A stretch of DNA of 64,000 nt from Companilactobacillus farciminis KCTC 3681 = DSM 20184 (GTDB lineage Bacteria > Bacillota > Bacilli > Lactobacillales > Lactobacillaceae): positions 1,984,001 to 2,048,000 of the forward strand of contig NZ_CP017702.1 of the NCBI RefSeq assembly GCF_002706745.1, given 5' to 3'. The translations under genes were made by a program, and so were the position numbers. Position 1 is the stretch's first letter. The number at the start of each line of letters is the position of its first letter. Below, one piece after another: positions 37,216-45,029 of the stretch. Under the pieces are notes generated by a model. That model had not been told where the DNA came from, ran no database searches, and saw only the letters and a list, made by a program, of their open reading frames with translations.

Positions 37216-37746
37216 CATATTTGAATTTAAAAAACTAATTAATCTTTTTAGCTCATTTTCAGATACTGGTGATTCATCATTAGTCCAAGCACAACGTAAA
37301 CAAATATTTTTATTATCGGTACTAACAATTAAGCAATGTGTCTTACGAGCTAATGGATAGTTTAATTCCCCACCAACAGGATTTTGCGTGTTCATAACGG
37401 TCTTGCCGTCGACGATTGCAAAACTCTTGATCTGGTCAAAAGAAATCCTTTGCAGCTGCTTTTTTGCAGGCCAAAAGATTGCCAGTAGTTGTTTTGACCA
37501 AGTGTCATAATCTGAATAATAAATTCCAGTTTCATCGACGCTCCAATAGTCATAAAATTTCTCCAATGACTTAGGAAAAATCACCAAGCTATCTATTCCA
37601 AAAGCTAAAATTCCACCAGTTAAAGCAAAAATTGGCATCGTTGGAAAAATCACATAAACGATAATCGCCACGACGATACCAAAAAAGATACTGATCAATA
37701 ATGGTTCAAAACTGATTTTTCTTTCAAAATTCAATTCTCTATCCAT
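37213..37746 (-). CDS. Hypothetical membrane protein, paralogue of the gene at 30182-30700
   Basis: Unknown family. From the ATG at 37746, with AGGTGA upstream, there are 177 residues: two transmembrane segments (SIFFGIVVAIIVYVIF, IFALTGGILAFGIDSLVIF) and a cytoplasmic or extracytoplasmic domain with YYSDYDTWSKQLLAIFWP and KKQLQRISFDQIKSFAIV. The same layout and motifs occur in the 30182-30700 protein, so the two arose by duplication. The gene is monocistronic with its own terminator. A longer GTG-start reading to 37755 is possible. Confidence 0.75.
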   Translation of the reverse strand: MDRELNFERKISFEPLLISIFFGIVVAIIVYVIFPTMPIFALTGGILAFGIDSLVIFPKSLEKFYDYWSVDETGIYYSDYDTWSKQLLAIFWPAKKQLQRISFDQIKSFAIVDGKTVMNTQNPVGGELNYPLARKTHCLIVSTDNKNICLRCAWTNDESPVSENELKRLISFLNSNM

Positions 37747-37849
37747 TTCAATCACCTAGATTGTCTTTTTACTATCTATAAAATAAGACAATCTAGTCAC
37801 TTTTTCCAAAATTAAGTTCTAATTTATTACAAAATATACTCTTTGGCAC

Positions 37850-37908
37850 AAAAAAAGAACATTACTAGAATCGTAACGGCGTTACACCACAATTCCAATA
37901 ATATTCTT
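37850..37908 (-). terminator. Intrinsic terminator of manO
   Basis: A 16-bp stem with three G-T pairs (minus strand AGAATATTATTGGAAT with ATTCTAGTAATGTTCT), then T7. The loop contains a small GTAACG/CGTTAC palindrome. Confidence 0.85.
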
Positions 37909-37915
37909 TATATTT

Positions 37916-38308
37916 CTACTTCTTTTTATTTTTTTTCTTCTTATTAGGATTACGCTTGAAAGCCCGCGCCACAACTTGGAAGAAACTCAACGAACGTACA
38001 ATACGGTCCGGTTCGATGTAGACCCTAATTGCACGCAAAACCTTTTTTGGATCACGTGAAGAAAACGAGAAAGTTCCGTTCTTCTTAGTTTGAAGTGCAA
38101 AACGTGGTATCCACTTGCCACCAAACATAATTGAAGCGATAACTAGATCCACTTCACTCCAAGGAATTTGAATGTAGTTATTAACGTCACGGTCGTCATA
38201 AAATTCAAAGCCCTTATCTCCAATCATGATTTTGCCATAATCGGTCATTCCCAAATGAGAGGTAGCTTTTTCAACTAGATCTGCTTTCGTATTGATTGAT
38301 TCAACCAT
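37916..38308 (-). CDS. manO: DUF956 family protein ManO
   Basis: Protein regularly found at the end of mannose-class PTS operons in lactic acid bacteria; it may act in the operon's regulation, but the mechanism is unproven. The 130 residues include MIGDKGFEFYDDRDVNNYIQIPWSEVDLVIASIMFGGKWIPRFALQTKK, which is family-typical, and a strongly basic C-terminus (RNPNKKKKNKKK). It sits downstream of manZ, from which it is separated by an intrinsic terminator, so it is transcribed by read-through or its own promoter. Confidence 0.85.
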   Translation of the reverse strand: MVESINTKADLVEKATSHLGMTDYGKIMIGDKGFEFYDDRDVNNYIQIPWSEVDLVIASIMFGGKWIPRFALQTKKNGTFSFSSRDPKKVLRAIRVYIEPDRIVRSLSFFQVVARAFKRNPNKKKKNKKK

Positions 38309-38365
38309 CTAAAATCTACTCCTTTAACTTCCTGAATCGTATTATACGTCTGAACTTATTTATTA

Positions 38366-38404
38366 TCAAAAAAGGGGCTGAACTCTAAAGAGTTCACCCC
38401 AAAA
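38366..38404 (-). terminator. Intrinsic terminator between manZ and manO
   Basis: Minus strand GGGGTGAACTC, loop TTTA, GAGTTCAGCCCC then T6. It would end most manXYZ transcripts before manO. Confidence 0.9.
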
Positions 38405-38420
38405 TGAAAGTTTCGAATTA

Positions 38421-39332
38421 TTACATAACGTGAAGTACGTGTAGGACAACACCGACAACGAACAAACCAAGAATAATAACGATTGGTGAAACTTTCTTCT
38501 TTAGTAACCACATGCAGAACAATGTTAGAAGCAAAGCAGCTAAACCAGGGATCAATTGATCCAAGTTATCTTGCAATGTTGTTACTTTGTGAGATGTCAA
38601 TGAAAGACCAGCGCCTTGTTGGATCAAAGCTTCCTTGATTCCTTGAGCACCTGATGGTAGATGTGACCAGTCAATGTAAGCACCTTTATCTAGTTTAACA
38701 GTTGAAACTGTTGGTGTGAATTTAACAACAACCCAACGGTTGATCAATGAACCTAGAATGAACATACCTAGAATTGAAGCACCCTTTGTGATGTCTTGTA
38801 GAACACCACCAGAAACGTCTTCTGTAATCTTTGAACCGGCTTTGTAACCAAGTTCTTGTGTGTACCACATGAAGGCCATACGAATAGCATTCCATGCAAC
38901 GAAGTAAATGATTGGTCCAAGAATATTACCAGTCATAGCAAGTGATGCAGCTAAGGCACCAATAATTGGCTTAACAGTGAACCAGAACACAGGATCACCA
39001 ATACCAGCTAGAGGACCCATCATACCAACTTTAACACCTTGAATAGTAACGTCATCGATTGGAGCACCGCCTGCACGTTCTTCTTCCAAGGCCATAGTAA
39101 CACCTAGAATAGGTGAAGCTAAATATGGGTGACAGTTGAAGAATTCCATGTGACGCTTCAATGCAGCAGCACGATCTTCTTTTGTCTTATATAATTTTTT
39201 CAATACTGGAATTAATGAATAAGTCCAGCCACCGTTTTGCATACGTTCGTAATTCCATGAACCTTGAAGGAATGTTGAACGCCACCAAACGGAGATTCTA
39301 TCTCTTTTAGAAATTTTAACTTGATCTGCCAT
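38421..39332 (-). CDS. manZ: PTS mannose-class transporter subunit IID
   Basis: Membrane subunit pairing with IIC to form the sugar channel. The 303 residues carry the IID landmarks SWNYERMQNGGWTYSLIPVLKKLY, FNCHPYLASPILGVTMALEEE, GMMGPLAGIGDPVFWFTVKPI and an extended C-terminal hydrophobic region with several transmembrane segments. GGGAGG precedes the ATG at 39332. Substrate class (mannose/glucose) is inferred from overall similarity to ManZ. Confidence 0.95.
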   Translation of the reverse strand: MADQVKISKRDRISVWWRSTFLQGSWNYERMQNGGWTYSLIPVLKKLYKTKEDRAAALKRHMEFFNCHPYLASPILGVTMALEEERAGGAPIDDVTIQGVKVGMMGPLAGIGDPVFWFTVKPIIGALAASLAMTGNILGPIIYFVAWNAIRMAFMWYTQELGYKAGSKITEDVSGGVLQDITKGASILGMFILGSLINRWVVVKFTPTVSTVKLDKGAYIDWSHLPSGAQGIKEALIQQGAGLSLTSHKVTTLQDNLDQLIPGLAALLLTLFCMWLLKKKVSPIVIILGLFVVGVVLHVLHVM

Positions 39333-39351
39333 TTTTATGAGTTCCTCCCTA

Positions 39352-40170
39352 TTAGTAATTATCTATGATGTCGCCGACTGGATCACCTGTATTGGAGTTT
39401 CCTCCACCATTTGATGAACCGCCATTACCACCTGATTTAGATAATTTCAAGTAGATGAGCGCCATAGAAATACCGATAGCACCAAGACCGATAAGTGTTA
39501 GATCTGTAACTGTTGCAAGTACGAAACCAATAGCGAAGAATGGCCATACTTCACGACTAGCCATCATATTGATAACCATTGCGTAACCAACAGCAACAAC
39601 CATACCACCACCGATTGACAAACCATCTGTCAACCATGTAGGCATAGCATCTAGCAAGCCCTTAACGGGACCAGCACCGATAGCAAGAATCATTGCAGCA
39701 GGGATAGCGATACGTAGACCTTGCATACAGATAGCAACATATTGCCAGAAATCAATCTTTCTAAAACTACCTTCTTCGGCAGCTTTATCCATGATGTGAA
39801 CAATACCAGTTGCAAGAGTACGACATAGAATTGTTAGTAGTAGTCCGGCAACAGCCAAAGGAACAGCGATAGCAATAGCTGAACCAACACCAGCTTGACC
39901 TTTACCACCAAGAACTAGAATAATAGCTGAAGCAACAGCTGCCAAAGCAGCATCAGGTGCTACGGCAGCACCGATATTAGCCCAACCTAAGGCGATCATT
40001 TGTAGTGAACCACCAAGGATAAGGCAAGGTAACAAGTTACCTGTAACTAAGCCGATTAAAGTACATGCGATAACTGGTTGGTGGAAATGGAATTCATCCA
40101 AGATACCTTCCATACCAGCTAGGAATGATACTAAAACGACAAGAATAATCTGAATAGCATTTAATTGCAT
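39352..40170 (-). CDS. manY: PTS mannose-class transporter subunit IIC
   Basis: Membrane channel subunit. The 272 residues start MQLNAIQIILVVLVSFLAGMEGILDEFHFHQPVIACTL, family-typical, and contain GGSLQMIALGWANIGAAVAPDAALAAVAS. The C-terminus is an unusual Gly/Ser/Asn-rich flexible tail (SGGNGGSSNGGGNSNTGD) common in lactobacillus copies. GGAGG precedes the ATG. It lies between manX and manZ. Confidence 0.95.
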   Translation of the reverse strand: MQLNAIQIILVVLVSFLAGMEGILDEFHFHQPVIACTLIGLVTGNLLPCLILGGSLQMIALGWANIGAAVAPDAALAAVASAIILVLGGKGQAGVGSAIAIAVPLAVAGLLLTILCRTLATGIVHIMDKAAEEGSFRKIDFWQYVAICMQGLRIAIPAAMILAIGAGPVKGLLDAMPTWLTDGLSIGGGMVVAVGYAMVINMMASREVWPFFAIGFVLATVTDLTLIGLGAIGISMALIYLKLSKSGGNGGSSNGGGNSNTGDPVGDIIDNY

Positions 40171-40211
40171 GATTATTAATCCTCCGTTTTATTTCTTAAA
40201 CATATATAAAT

Positions 40212-41183
40212 TTATTTGTTTTTATTCAACTCGTCTTGAGCTTTCTTCATGATGTTATCAAGGTTATCTTCTGAGTCTGTTGGAACTTTACGAACATCAA
40301 ACTTGATGCCTTCCTTTTCCATAGCCTTGAATGTATCGATATCATCTTGACCGAAAGCCAAAACTTTATTAGGTTGAACTTTACCAACTGAGTGAGCCAT
40401 TGAACCAACATTGATAGTCTTCAATGGAACTCCCCCGTCGATTGCTCTCTTAACATCTTGTGGTGTTTCGAAAAGCAATAGTGCACGTTCGCCACCAAAG
40501 TGTTTGTCATCTTTGGCGATCTTGATCATTTGATCGATTGGGATAACGTGTGCGTGAACACCAACTGGTGCAGCTTGCATAATCAATTGTTTACGCAAAT
40601 CATCTTTAGCAACGTTGTCTGAAACAACAATAATACGTGTTGGGACAACCGACTTAGACCATGCAGTAGCAACTTGACCATGCAATAGACGTGAGTCGAT
40701 ACGTGCCAAAACATACTTCATCTTACCAGGTTTACCACCTGATACAGCTTGTTGTTTTGGAGCAGCTTTAGCTTCTTTAGGTTGTAGAGATTCTGGACGA
40801 ACCTTAACACCCTCTTTGGCTGTTTCAATGATATGTGCAGCAATTTCTTGTGCAGAATTCATTGACATACGTGAAGCATAAGCTTCAATCAACATAGGCA
40901 AGTTAAGACCAGCGACGATAGCCCACTTGTCTTTATGTGCCTCGAACAAACCATTTGTTTGGTTAAAAGGTGTTCCTCCCCAGAGATCAACTAAGAACAA
41001 AACTTGTTCTTGATCTTCAAGAGCTGAAACAGCTTTTTCCAATTTTGCCTTTAGGTCATCAGGACCCATGTCGGGTTGTAATGTAACGGATTGAACATCT
41101 TTTTGTTCACCGAAAATCATTGAACCAGACATCTTGATACCGTCGGCAAAGTCACCATGGCTTGCAATAACAATTCCAACCAT
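40212..41183 (-). CDS. manX: PTS mannose-class transporter subunit IIAB
   Basis: Cytoplasmic phosphotransfer subunit. The 323 residues join a IIA domain (GIVIASHGDFADGIKMSGSMIFG, phospho-His near residue 9), a linker (EAKAAPKQQAVSGGKPGK) and a IIB domain (YVLARIDSRLLHGQVATAWSK, phospho-His). Phosphate passes HPr to IIA to IIB to sugar. AGGAGG precedes the ATG. A cre-like site and a long AT-rich upstream region suggest catabolite regulation; no sigma-54 motif was found. Confidence 0.95.
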   Translation of the reverse strand: MVGIVIASHGDFADGIKMSGSMIFGEQKDVQSVTLQPDMGPDDLKAKLEKAVSALEDQEQVLFLVDLWGGTPFNQTNGLFEAHKDKWAIVAGLNLPMLIEAYASRMSMNSAQEIAAHIIETAKEGVKVRPESLQPKEAKAAPKQQAVSGGKPGKMKYVLARIDSRLLHGQVATAWSKSVVPTRIIVVSDNVAKDDLRKQLIMQAAPVGVHAHVIPIDQMIKIAKDDKHFGGERALLLFETPQDVKRAIDGGVPLKTINVGSMAHSVGKVQPNKVLAFGQDDIDTFKAMEKEGIKFDVRKVPTDSEDNLDNIMKKAQDELNKNK

Positions 41184-41744
41184 GTTTAATCCTCCTTTAT
41201 TTTTATGTCATTAAAGCGCTTACTTTGACCACCCATTTATGATCGATTGACAATAAAAATAGAATAATTTCTAAATAAACCGCTTTAATAGAGCTCACCC
41301 TTCATGTGAACCCTTACATAATATCATTTTTTCAGAAAAAAAACAGCCTTTTTAACAAAATTAAGCAAATTAAAACAAATTTAAACTTTTGTTATAAATT
41401 TAACAATATAGTTTTTGGCTTTTTGGTCCTTAATTTAAAGCTATTACATCAAGTTATTTGAAAAATAGGTATTAAATGGTCAAAACCAATTCCATTTTTT
41501 GAGAGATATTTTTAGAAGATTTCTATTGTTTGAAAATCTTTCTATCTTTTCAGTGTTTTCATGATTTTATGGGTCTATACCCTTTTATATCAGCATTTTC
41601 AAGTTGGTTTATAAAGTCTATTTATTTCAAATAAAGATTTTCCACGTGTTTTTCGTGTGTAACATGATGTAGACTATACCTTTTGCCATTTTAGTAAATA
41701 CATTTGTTTACTTTTGCGTACTAAAATTTTGTCTTTTTTTCAAA
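41184..41744. other. Long AT-rich regulatory region upstream of manX
   Basis: About 560 bases without a coding frame. It holds a cre-like sequence (41211-41224 and a weaker TTAAAGCGGTTTA copy near 41277-41289), a GGGTTCAC...GTGAGC hairpin near 41294-41312 that may lie in the leader, and long A/T tracts. A TGATATTATG stretch near 41317-41326 (minus strand) is a candidate -10. The GGTAT and palindromic features do not match a sigma-54 (TGGCAC-N5-TTGC) promoter. Confidence 0.5.
41211..41224 (-). promoter_or_regulatory. CcpA-type cre site upstream of manX
   Basis: Minus strand AGTAAGCGCTTTAA, close to the cre consensus (TGNAAGCGNTTNCA-like). It lies 28-41 bases upstream of the manX ATG, downstream of the likely promoter, which would allow a CcpA roadblock or repression. 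Confidence 0.55.
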
Positions 41745-41803
41745 ATAAAAAAGAATGTTATTAGATGCAGTTTCTTAACTACTAATCTAACAACATTCTC
41801 TTT
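41745..41803. terminator. Terminator-like hairpin downstream of the DUF4867 gene
   Basis: AGAATGTTATTAGAT ... ATCTAACAACATTCT forms an imperfect long stem with T-runs on both strands. It ends the 41841-42521 gene on the minus strand. Confidence 0.85.
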
Positions 41804-41840
41804 TTATTTTTTGAGCAATTAAGCTAAATCTTAAAAATAA

Positions 41841-42521
41841 TTACTTATCTAAAGGTGTCATTTCAATTAATTTACCTGTCAAACCAACTTCTACACCAAT
41901 AGCAATCTTATCCTTTCGACTAGGATCTACTAATTGGAACTTGTTTTGTTTAACGATTCGTTTGTTGTCACTCTTGAAATCAGCAGGCAATTCTTCGTTT
42001 GAACCCTTGATCAAGATAACGATAATTGAGAATCCTGAGTCGTGAACCTTGATTGGTGCGTAATGTAGAGTCGTGCTATAGAATTCAACAACTGTTCCAG
42101 CAGGAACAAAGAAAATTTGACCATCTTCTGAAGGACTGTACTCACCCTTTGTATCAAGTGTTGAACGTTGTCCTAAAACCATGATGACATCAGTCAACAT
42201 AATGTTTGTTTCGCTACCTTGGTGATATTCAATAGCTGAGAAGTTAGTTGATTGACCAGTACATTCACCTGCTTCAATTGGCATAAAGGCATAAATATCT
42301 TTACCCATTTCTTGAATTGCAGGAATCTTTTCAAGTTCTTTATTTGAAGGTGTGTAGAAATTACTTGGACTAGAAATCTTAACATTCTTATCCATGTAGT
42401 CTTTTACTTCACTAATATCGTATTTAGTATAAACTTTTCCATACTTCTTAAAATCAGGATCATCAATGGAGAGGATCTTGTAGTCTGGATTCTTTTTTTG
42501 GAAATCTTCTAATATACTCAT
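41841..42521 (-). CDS. DUF4867 family protein (cupin-like)
   Basis: The 226 residues match the DUF4867 group, found in lactic acid bacteria with carbohydrate genes. Visible features: no transmembrane segments; an acidic, Tyr-rich N-terminus; and a beta-rich central region (SAIEYHQGSETNIMLTDVIMVLG, GQIFFVPAGTVVEFYSTTLHYAPIKV) with conserved Glu/His positions suggesting a cupin fold that could bind a metal or sugar acid. It is flanked by PTS genes and has a cre-like site before its start. Function not known; isomerase or lyase activity is speculative. Confidence 0.75.
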   Translation of the reverse strand: MSILEDFQKKNPDYKILSIDDPDFKKYGKVYTKYDISEVKDYMDKNVKISSPSNFYTPSNKELEKIPAIQEMGKDIYAFMPIEAGECTGQSTNFSAIEYHQGSETNIMLTDVIMVLGQRSTLDTKGEYSPSEDGQIFFVPAGTVVEFYSTTLHYAPIKVHDSGFSIIVILIKGSNEELPADFKSDNKRIVKQNKFQLVDPSRKDKIAIGVEVGLTGKLIEMTPLDK

Positions 42522-42570
42522 GCTTTTCCCCCATGTTTGTTAATGTTCATTTCAAACATAATCTAACAGT

Positions 42571-42584
42571 TGTAAACGTTTTAG
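42571..42584 (+). promoter_or_regulatory. CcpA-type cre site upstream of the DUF4867 gene
   Basis: TGTAAACGTTTTA, a near-palindromic cre core, 50 bases upstream of the minus-strand start at 42521. Confidence 0.6.
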
Positions 42585-42608
42585 TCAATAGTAAAATTGA
42601 ATTTTGAA

Positions 42609-42653
42609 ACATAAAAAAAGCCCACAGAAACTGATTTCCGTAGGCTTTTAAGC
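42609..42653 (-). terminator. Intrinsic terminator of nagE
   Basis: Minus strand AAAAGCCTACGGAAA, loop, TTTCTGTGGGC then T7, just downstream of the nagE stop. Confidence 0.85.
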
Positions 42654-42678
42654 GAGTTATGAAGGGTGAAAAAAACTA

Positions 42679-44655
42679 TTATTTAGTTGTTGCTTTTAAA
42701 ACAATTTGGTTCAATTCTGTTTTTTGATCTAAAACTCGATATTTCAAGTAAGCGACGTTTGGCATATTAGTGATAATCACCATCATGTCAGTCTTCTTAT
42801 TAGCTTGAGTTATCTTGTCTAGGTCTACTTGTGCTAATTGATCGCCATGCTTAACTTGTTGACCAGCCTCAACTTTAATATCAAAGGGTTCACCTTTTAG
42901 TTGAACTGTATCGATTCCCATGTGAACTAAAACTTCTAAACCACTATCAGTTTTAATACCTAAAGCGTGCTTAGTTGGGAAAATACTTTCGATTGTCCCA
43001 TCAACTGGAGCTACGATTTTTCCATCACTAGGAATAACTGCATAACCATCGCCTAGCATCTTTTGAGCAAAAGTTGGATCAGAAACTTCTTCGATATCTT
43101 CAACTTGTCCGTTAGCTACGCTATAGAAGGTATCGACTTGTCCAGATTTAACATCGCTGTCAGAAGTTGTTTGGGCTGGCTTGGCTGGTTTTGAATCAAC
43201 AGCTTCAATTTTGGCATTTTGATCGAACAACTTCTTCAAATCATCAGCTACGAATTGAACTTCAGTTCCGACAATAATCTGGATGTTAGTTTTATCAAGA
43301 ACATTCACACCAGAAACGCCGGCATCCATAATTTGAGATTTATTAGCGTTTCCTGTGTCATCTAATTGCAAACGTAAACGAGTTGTACAATTATCGATCA
43401 CTTTAATATTATCGTGACCACCAATTCCGGCGTAAACCTTTTTGGCCATGACCATGTATTTATCATCAGAATCTGAAGTAGCAACTTCCTCAACTGGTGC
43501 ATCATCAGTAGTTTTTTCACGACCTGGTGTCATTAAATTGAATTTCTTAATTGCAAAGTCGAATCCAAAGTAATAAATCACCGCCATTACTAATCCTTGA
43601 ACTAATAACATGTAAGGCTTATTAGCAATTGGCATGTGGAAACTCAAAATATAATCGACTAACCCAGCACTGAACGTAAATCCAGCTGTCCAATGCATAA
43701 AGGCAGCAAAAGCCATCGACAATCCAGTGAAGATTGCATGAATCACATAAAGTGGCCAAGCGACAAACATGAAGGAGAACTCTAAGGGTTCAGTTACACC
43801 AGTAAAGAATGAGGCGAAGGCTCCAGCCAACATCAATCCGGCTGTAACTTTCTTCTTTTCTGGCAAAGCGTTCTTGTAAATTGCTAAAGCACCAGCTGGT
43901 AATCCAAACATCATCACTGGGAAATATCCAGCTAAGTACATACCGGTAATACCTTTAGTTCCTTTGTTGGCCCAAAAATTACCAATGTCATTGATACCGG
44001 CAATGTTAAATTCAAAGACTTGATTCAATGCTTGATGCAATCCGGTTGGAATCAACAAACGATTGAAGAAACCGAATAATCCAGCCCCGATCCAGCCTAA
44101 ATTAACGATGAACTTACCAAATGAAATCAAGGCATCATACAATACTGGCCAGACGAACAGTAGAACAACTGAAACCAATAACATAACTAGAGTGGCTAAA
44201 ATAGGTACTAAACGTTTTCCACTGAAAAATGACAACGCCATTGGCAACTTTGTCTCATGGAAACGATCGAACAAGGCCGCAGCAATCAATCCGGCAATAA
44301 TACCGATAAAGACATTTCCAGCGATTGCATTGAAGGCTGGATTGACCGCACTAACTTTTATTCCTAATAATAAGGCTACTTGTTTTGGTGCTAATACATA
44401 GGTAGGAACTATATAAGCTACTACCCCGGCCATAGCAGCGGCACCGTCTTTGGCTTTGGACATCCCAAGTGATAATCCAACAGCAAATAATAATGCTAAC
44501 TGGCCTAAAATAGCAGATCCACCGACTTGGAGGAATTGTGCTAACCCCCAATTTTGTGGAAGCCAGTGGCCAATTCCCTCAAGTAAAGCCGCCGCAGGTA
44601 AAACTGCCACTGGCAATTGAAGGGATCGACCCATTCTTTGAAGATAGGTTTTCAT
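42679..44655 (-). CDS. nagE: PTS N-acetylglucosamine-type transporter subunit IICBA
   Basis: Complete single-chain EII. EIIC (about 1-390) has SFFSGKRLVPI, GFFNRLLIPTGLHQALNQ and FFTGVTEPLEFSF, which fit the GlcNAc subgroup better than PtsG. EIIB (about 410-490) has VIDNCTTRLRLQLDD with phospho-Cys. EIIA (about 520-655) has VLVHMGIDTVQLKGEPF with phospho-His. Substrate by similarity: N-acetylglucosamine, perhaps also glucose. A cre-like site lies about 115 bases upstream. A CTGGTATACAT sequence near 44711 weakly resembles NagR/DasR operators. Confidence 0.87.
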   Translation of the reverse strand: MKTYLQRMGRSLQLPVAVLPAAALLEGIGHWLPQNWGLAQFLQVGGSAILGQLALLFAVGLSLGMSKAKDGAAAMAGVVAYIVPTYVLAPKQVALLLGIKVSAVNPAFNAIAGNVFIGIIAGLIAAALFDRFHETKLPMALSFFSGKRLVPILATLVMLLVSVVLLFVWPVLYDALISFGKFIVNLGWIGAGLFGFFNRLLIPTGLHQALNQVFEFNIAGINDIGNFWANKGTKGITGMYLAGYFPVMMFGLPAGALAIYKNALPEKKKVTAGLMLAGAFASFFTGVTEPLEFSFMFVAWPLYVIHAIFTGLSMAFAAFMHWTAGFTFSAGLVDYILSFHMPIANKPYMLLVQGLVMAVIYYFGFDFAIKKFNLMTPGREKTTDDAPVEEVATSDSDDKYMVMAKKVYAGIGGHDNIKVIDNCTTRLRLQLDDTGNANKSQIMDAGVSGVNVLDKTNIQIIVGTEVQFVADDLKKLFDQNAKIEAVDSKPAKPAQTTSDSDVKSGQVDTFYSVANGQVEDIEEVSDPTFAQKMLGDGYAVIPSDGKIVAPVDGTIESIFPTKHALGIKTDSGLEVLVHMGIDTVQLKGEPFDIKVEAGQQVKHGDQLAQVDLDKITQANKKTDMMVIITNMPNVAYLKYRVLDQKTELNQIVLKATTK

Positions 44656-44767
44656 TTTCTATTTTTCTCCCTAAATAAAAAAAGTTTTTTTAACAACGTG
44701 ACCAACAATACTGGTATACATCGATAATTGCAATAGTTTTGTGTATATTTTCTTGTATGTAAGCTGG

Positions 44768-44783
44768 TTAAACGTTTTCAATG
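44768..44783 (-). promoter_or_regulatory. CcpA-type cre site upstream of nagE
   Basis: Minus strand TTGAAAACGTTTAACC, close to the cre consensus, about 115-130 bases upstream of the nagE ATG. Confidence 0.55.
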
Positions 44784-44859
44784 CGTAATTGGACTAGATT
44801 AATTTATAATTGGTATATCCCGAATCGTTAAAATTAATACTCTTAAAGAAACTCTAATA

Positions 44860-45029
44860 TTGACATGATATAGGTGAACCTGATATCTTTATTGATACAG
44901 ATATTTGAGGGAGTGAACTTTAACTGAAAACGAATCTTATATATTTCTTCTATCGCATCCGTTGCTGAGTTTGGCACATTACTTTTATAGCAATGCGCTT
45001 TTTTTAACTCTAAAAACTAGGAGATGTCA
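44860..45029 (+). promoter_or_regulatory. Promoter and attenuator-like structured leader of P-type ATPase
   Basis: TTGACA (44860-44865) and TATCTT (44884-44889), spacer 18, predict a promoter. Its leader (about 44895-45029) contains two mutually exclusive hairpins: CGTTGCT (44960-44966) with AGCAATG (44989-44995), or GCACATT (44974-44980) with AATGCGC (44992-44998) followed by T7, an intrinsic terminator. This antiterminator/terminator layout fits a transcriptional riboswitch or attenuator. A GAGGGAGTG (44908-44916) precedes; the family (for example yybP-ykoY Mn2+) could not be confirmed. Confidence 0.55.

Noticed and set aside
41184..41744. Sigma-54 promoter for manX
   Set aside because: Mannose operons in some lactic acid bacteria use sigma-54, but no TGGCAC-N5-TTGC motif is present on the minus strand here. 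A TTGGCAC at 37843 is a lone half-site.
44860..45029. Definite yybP-ykoY Mn2+ riboswitch
   Set aside because: The conserved GCAAGACC core is not visible; only a GAGGGAGTG segment and the two hairpins were found, so the class is left open.
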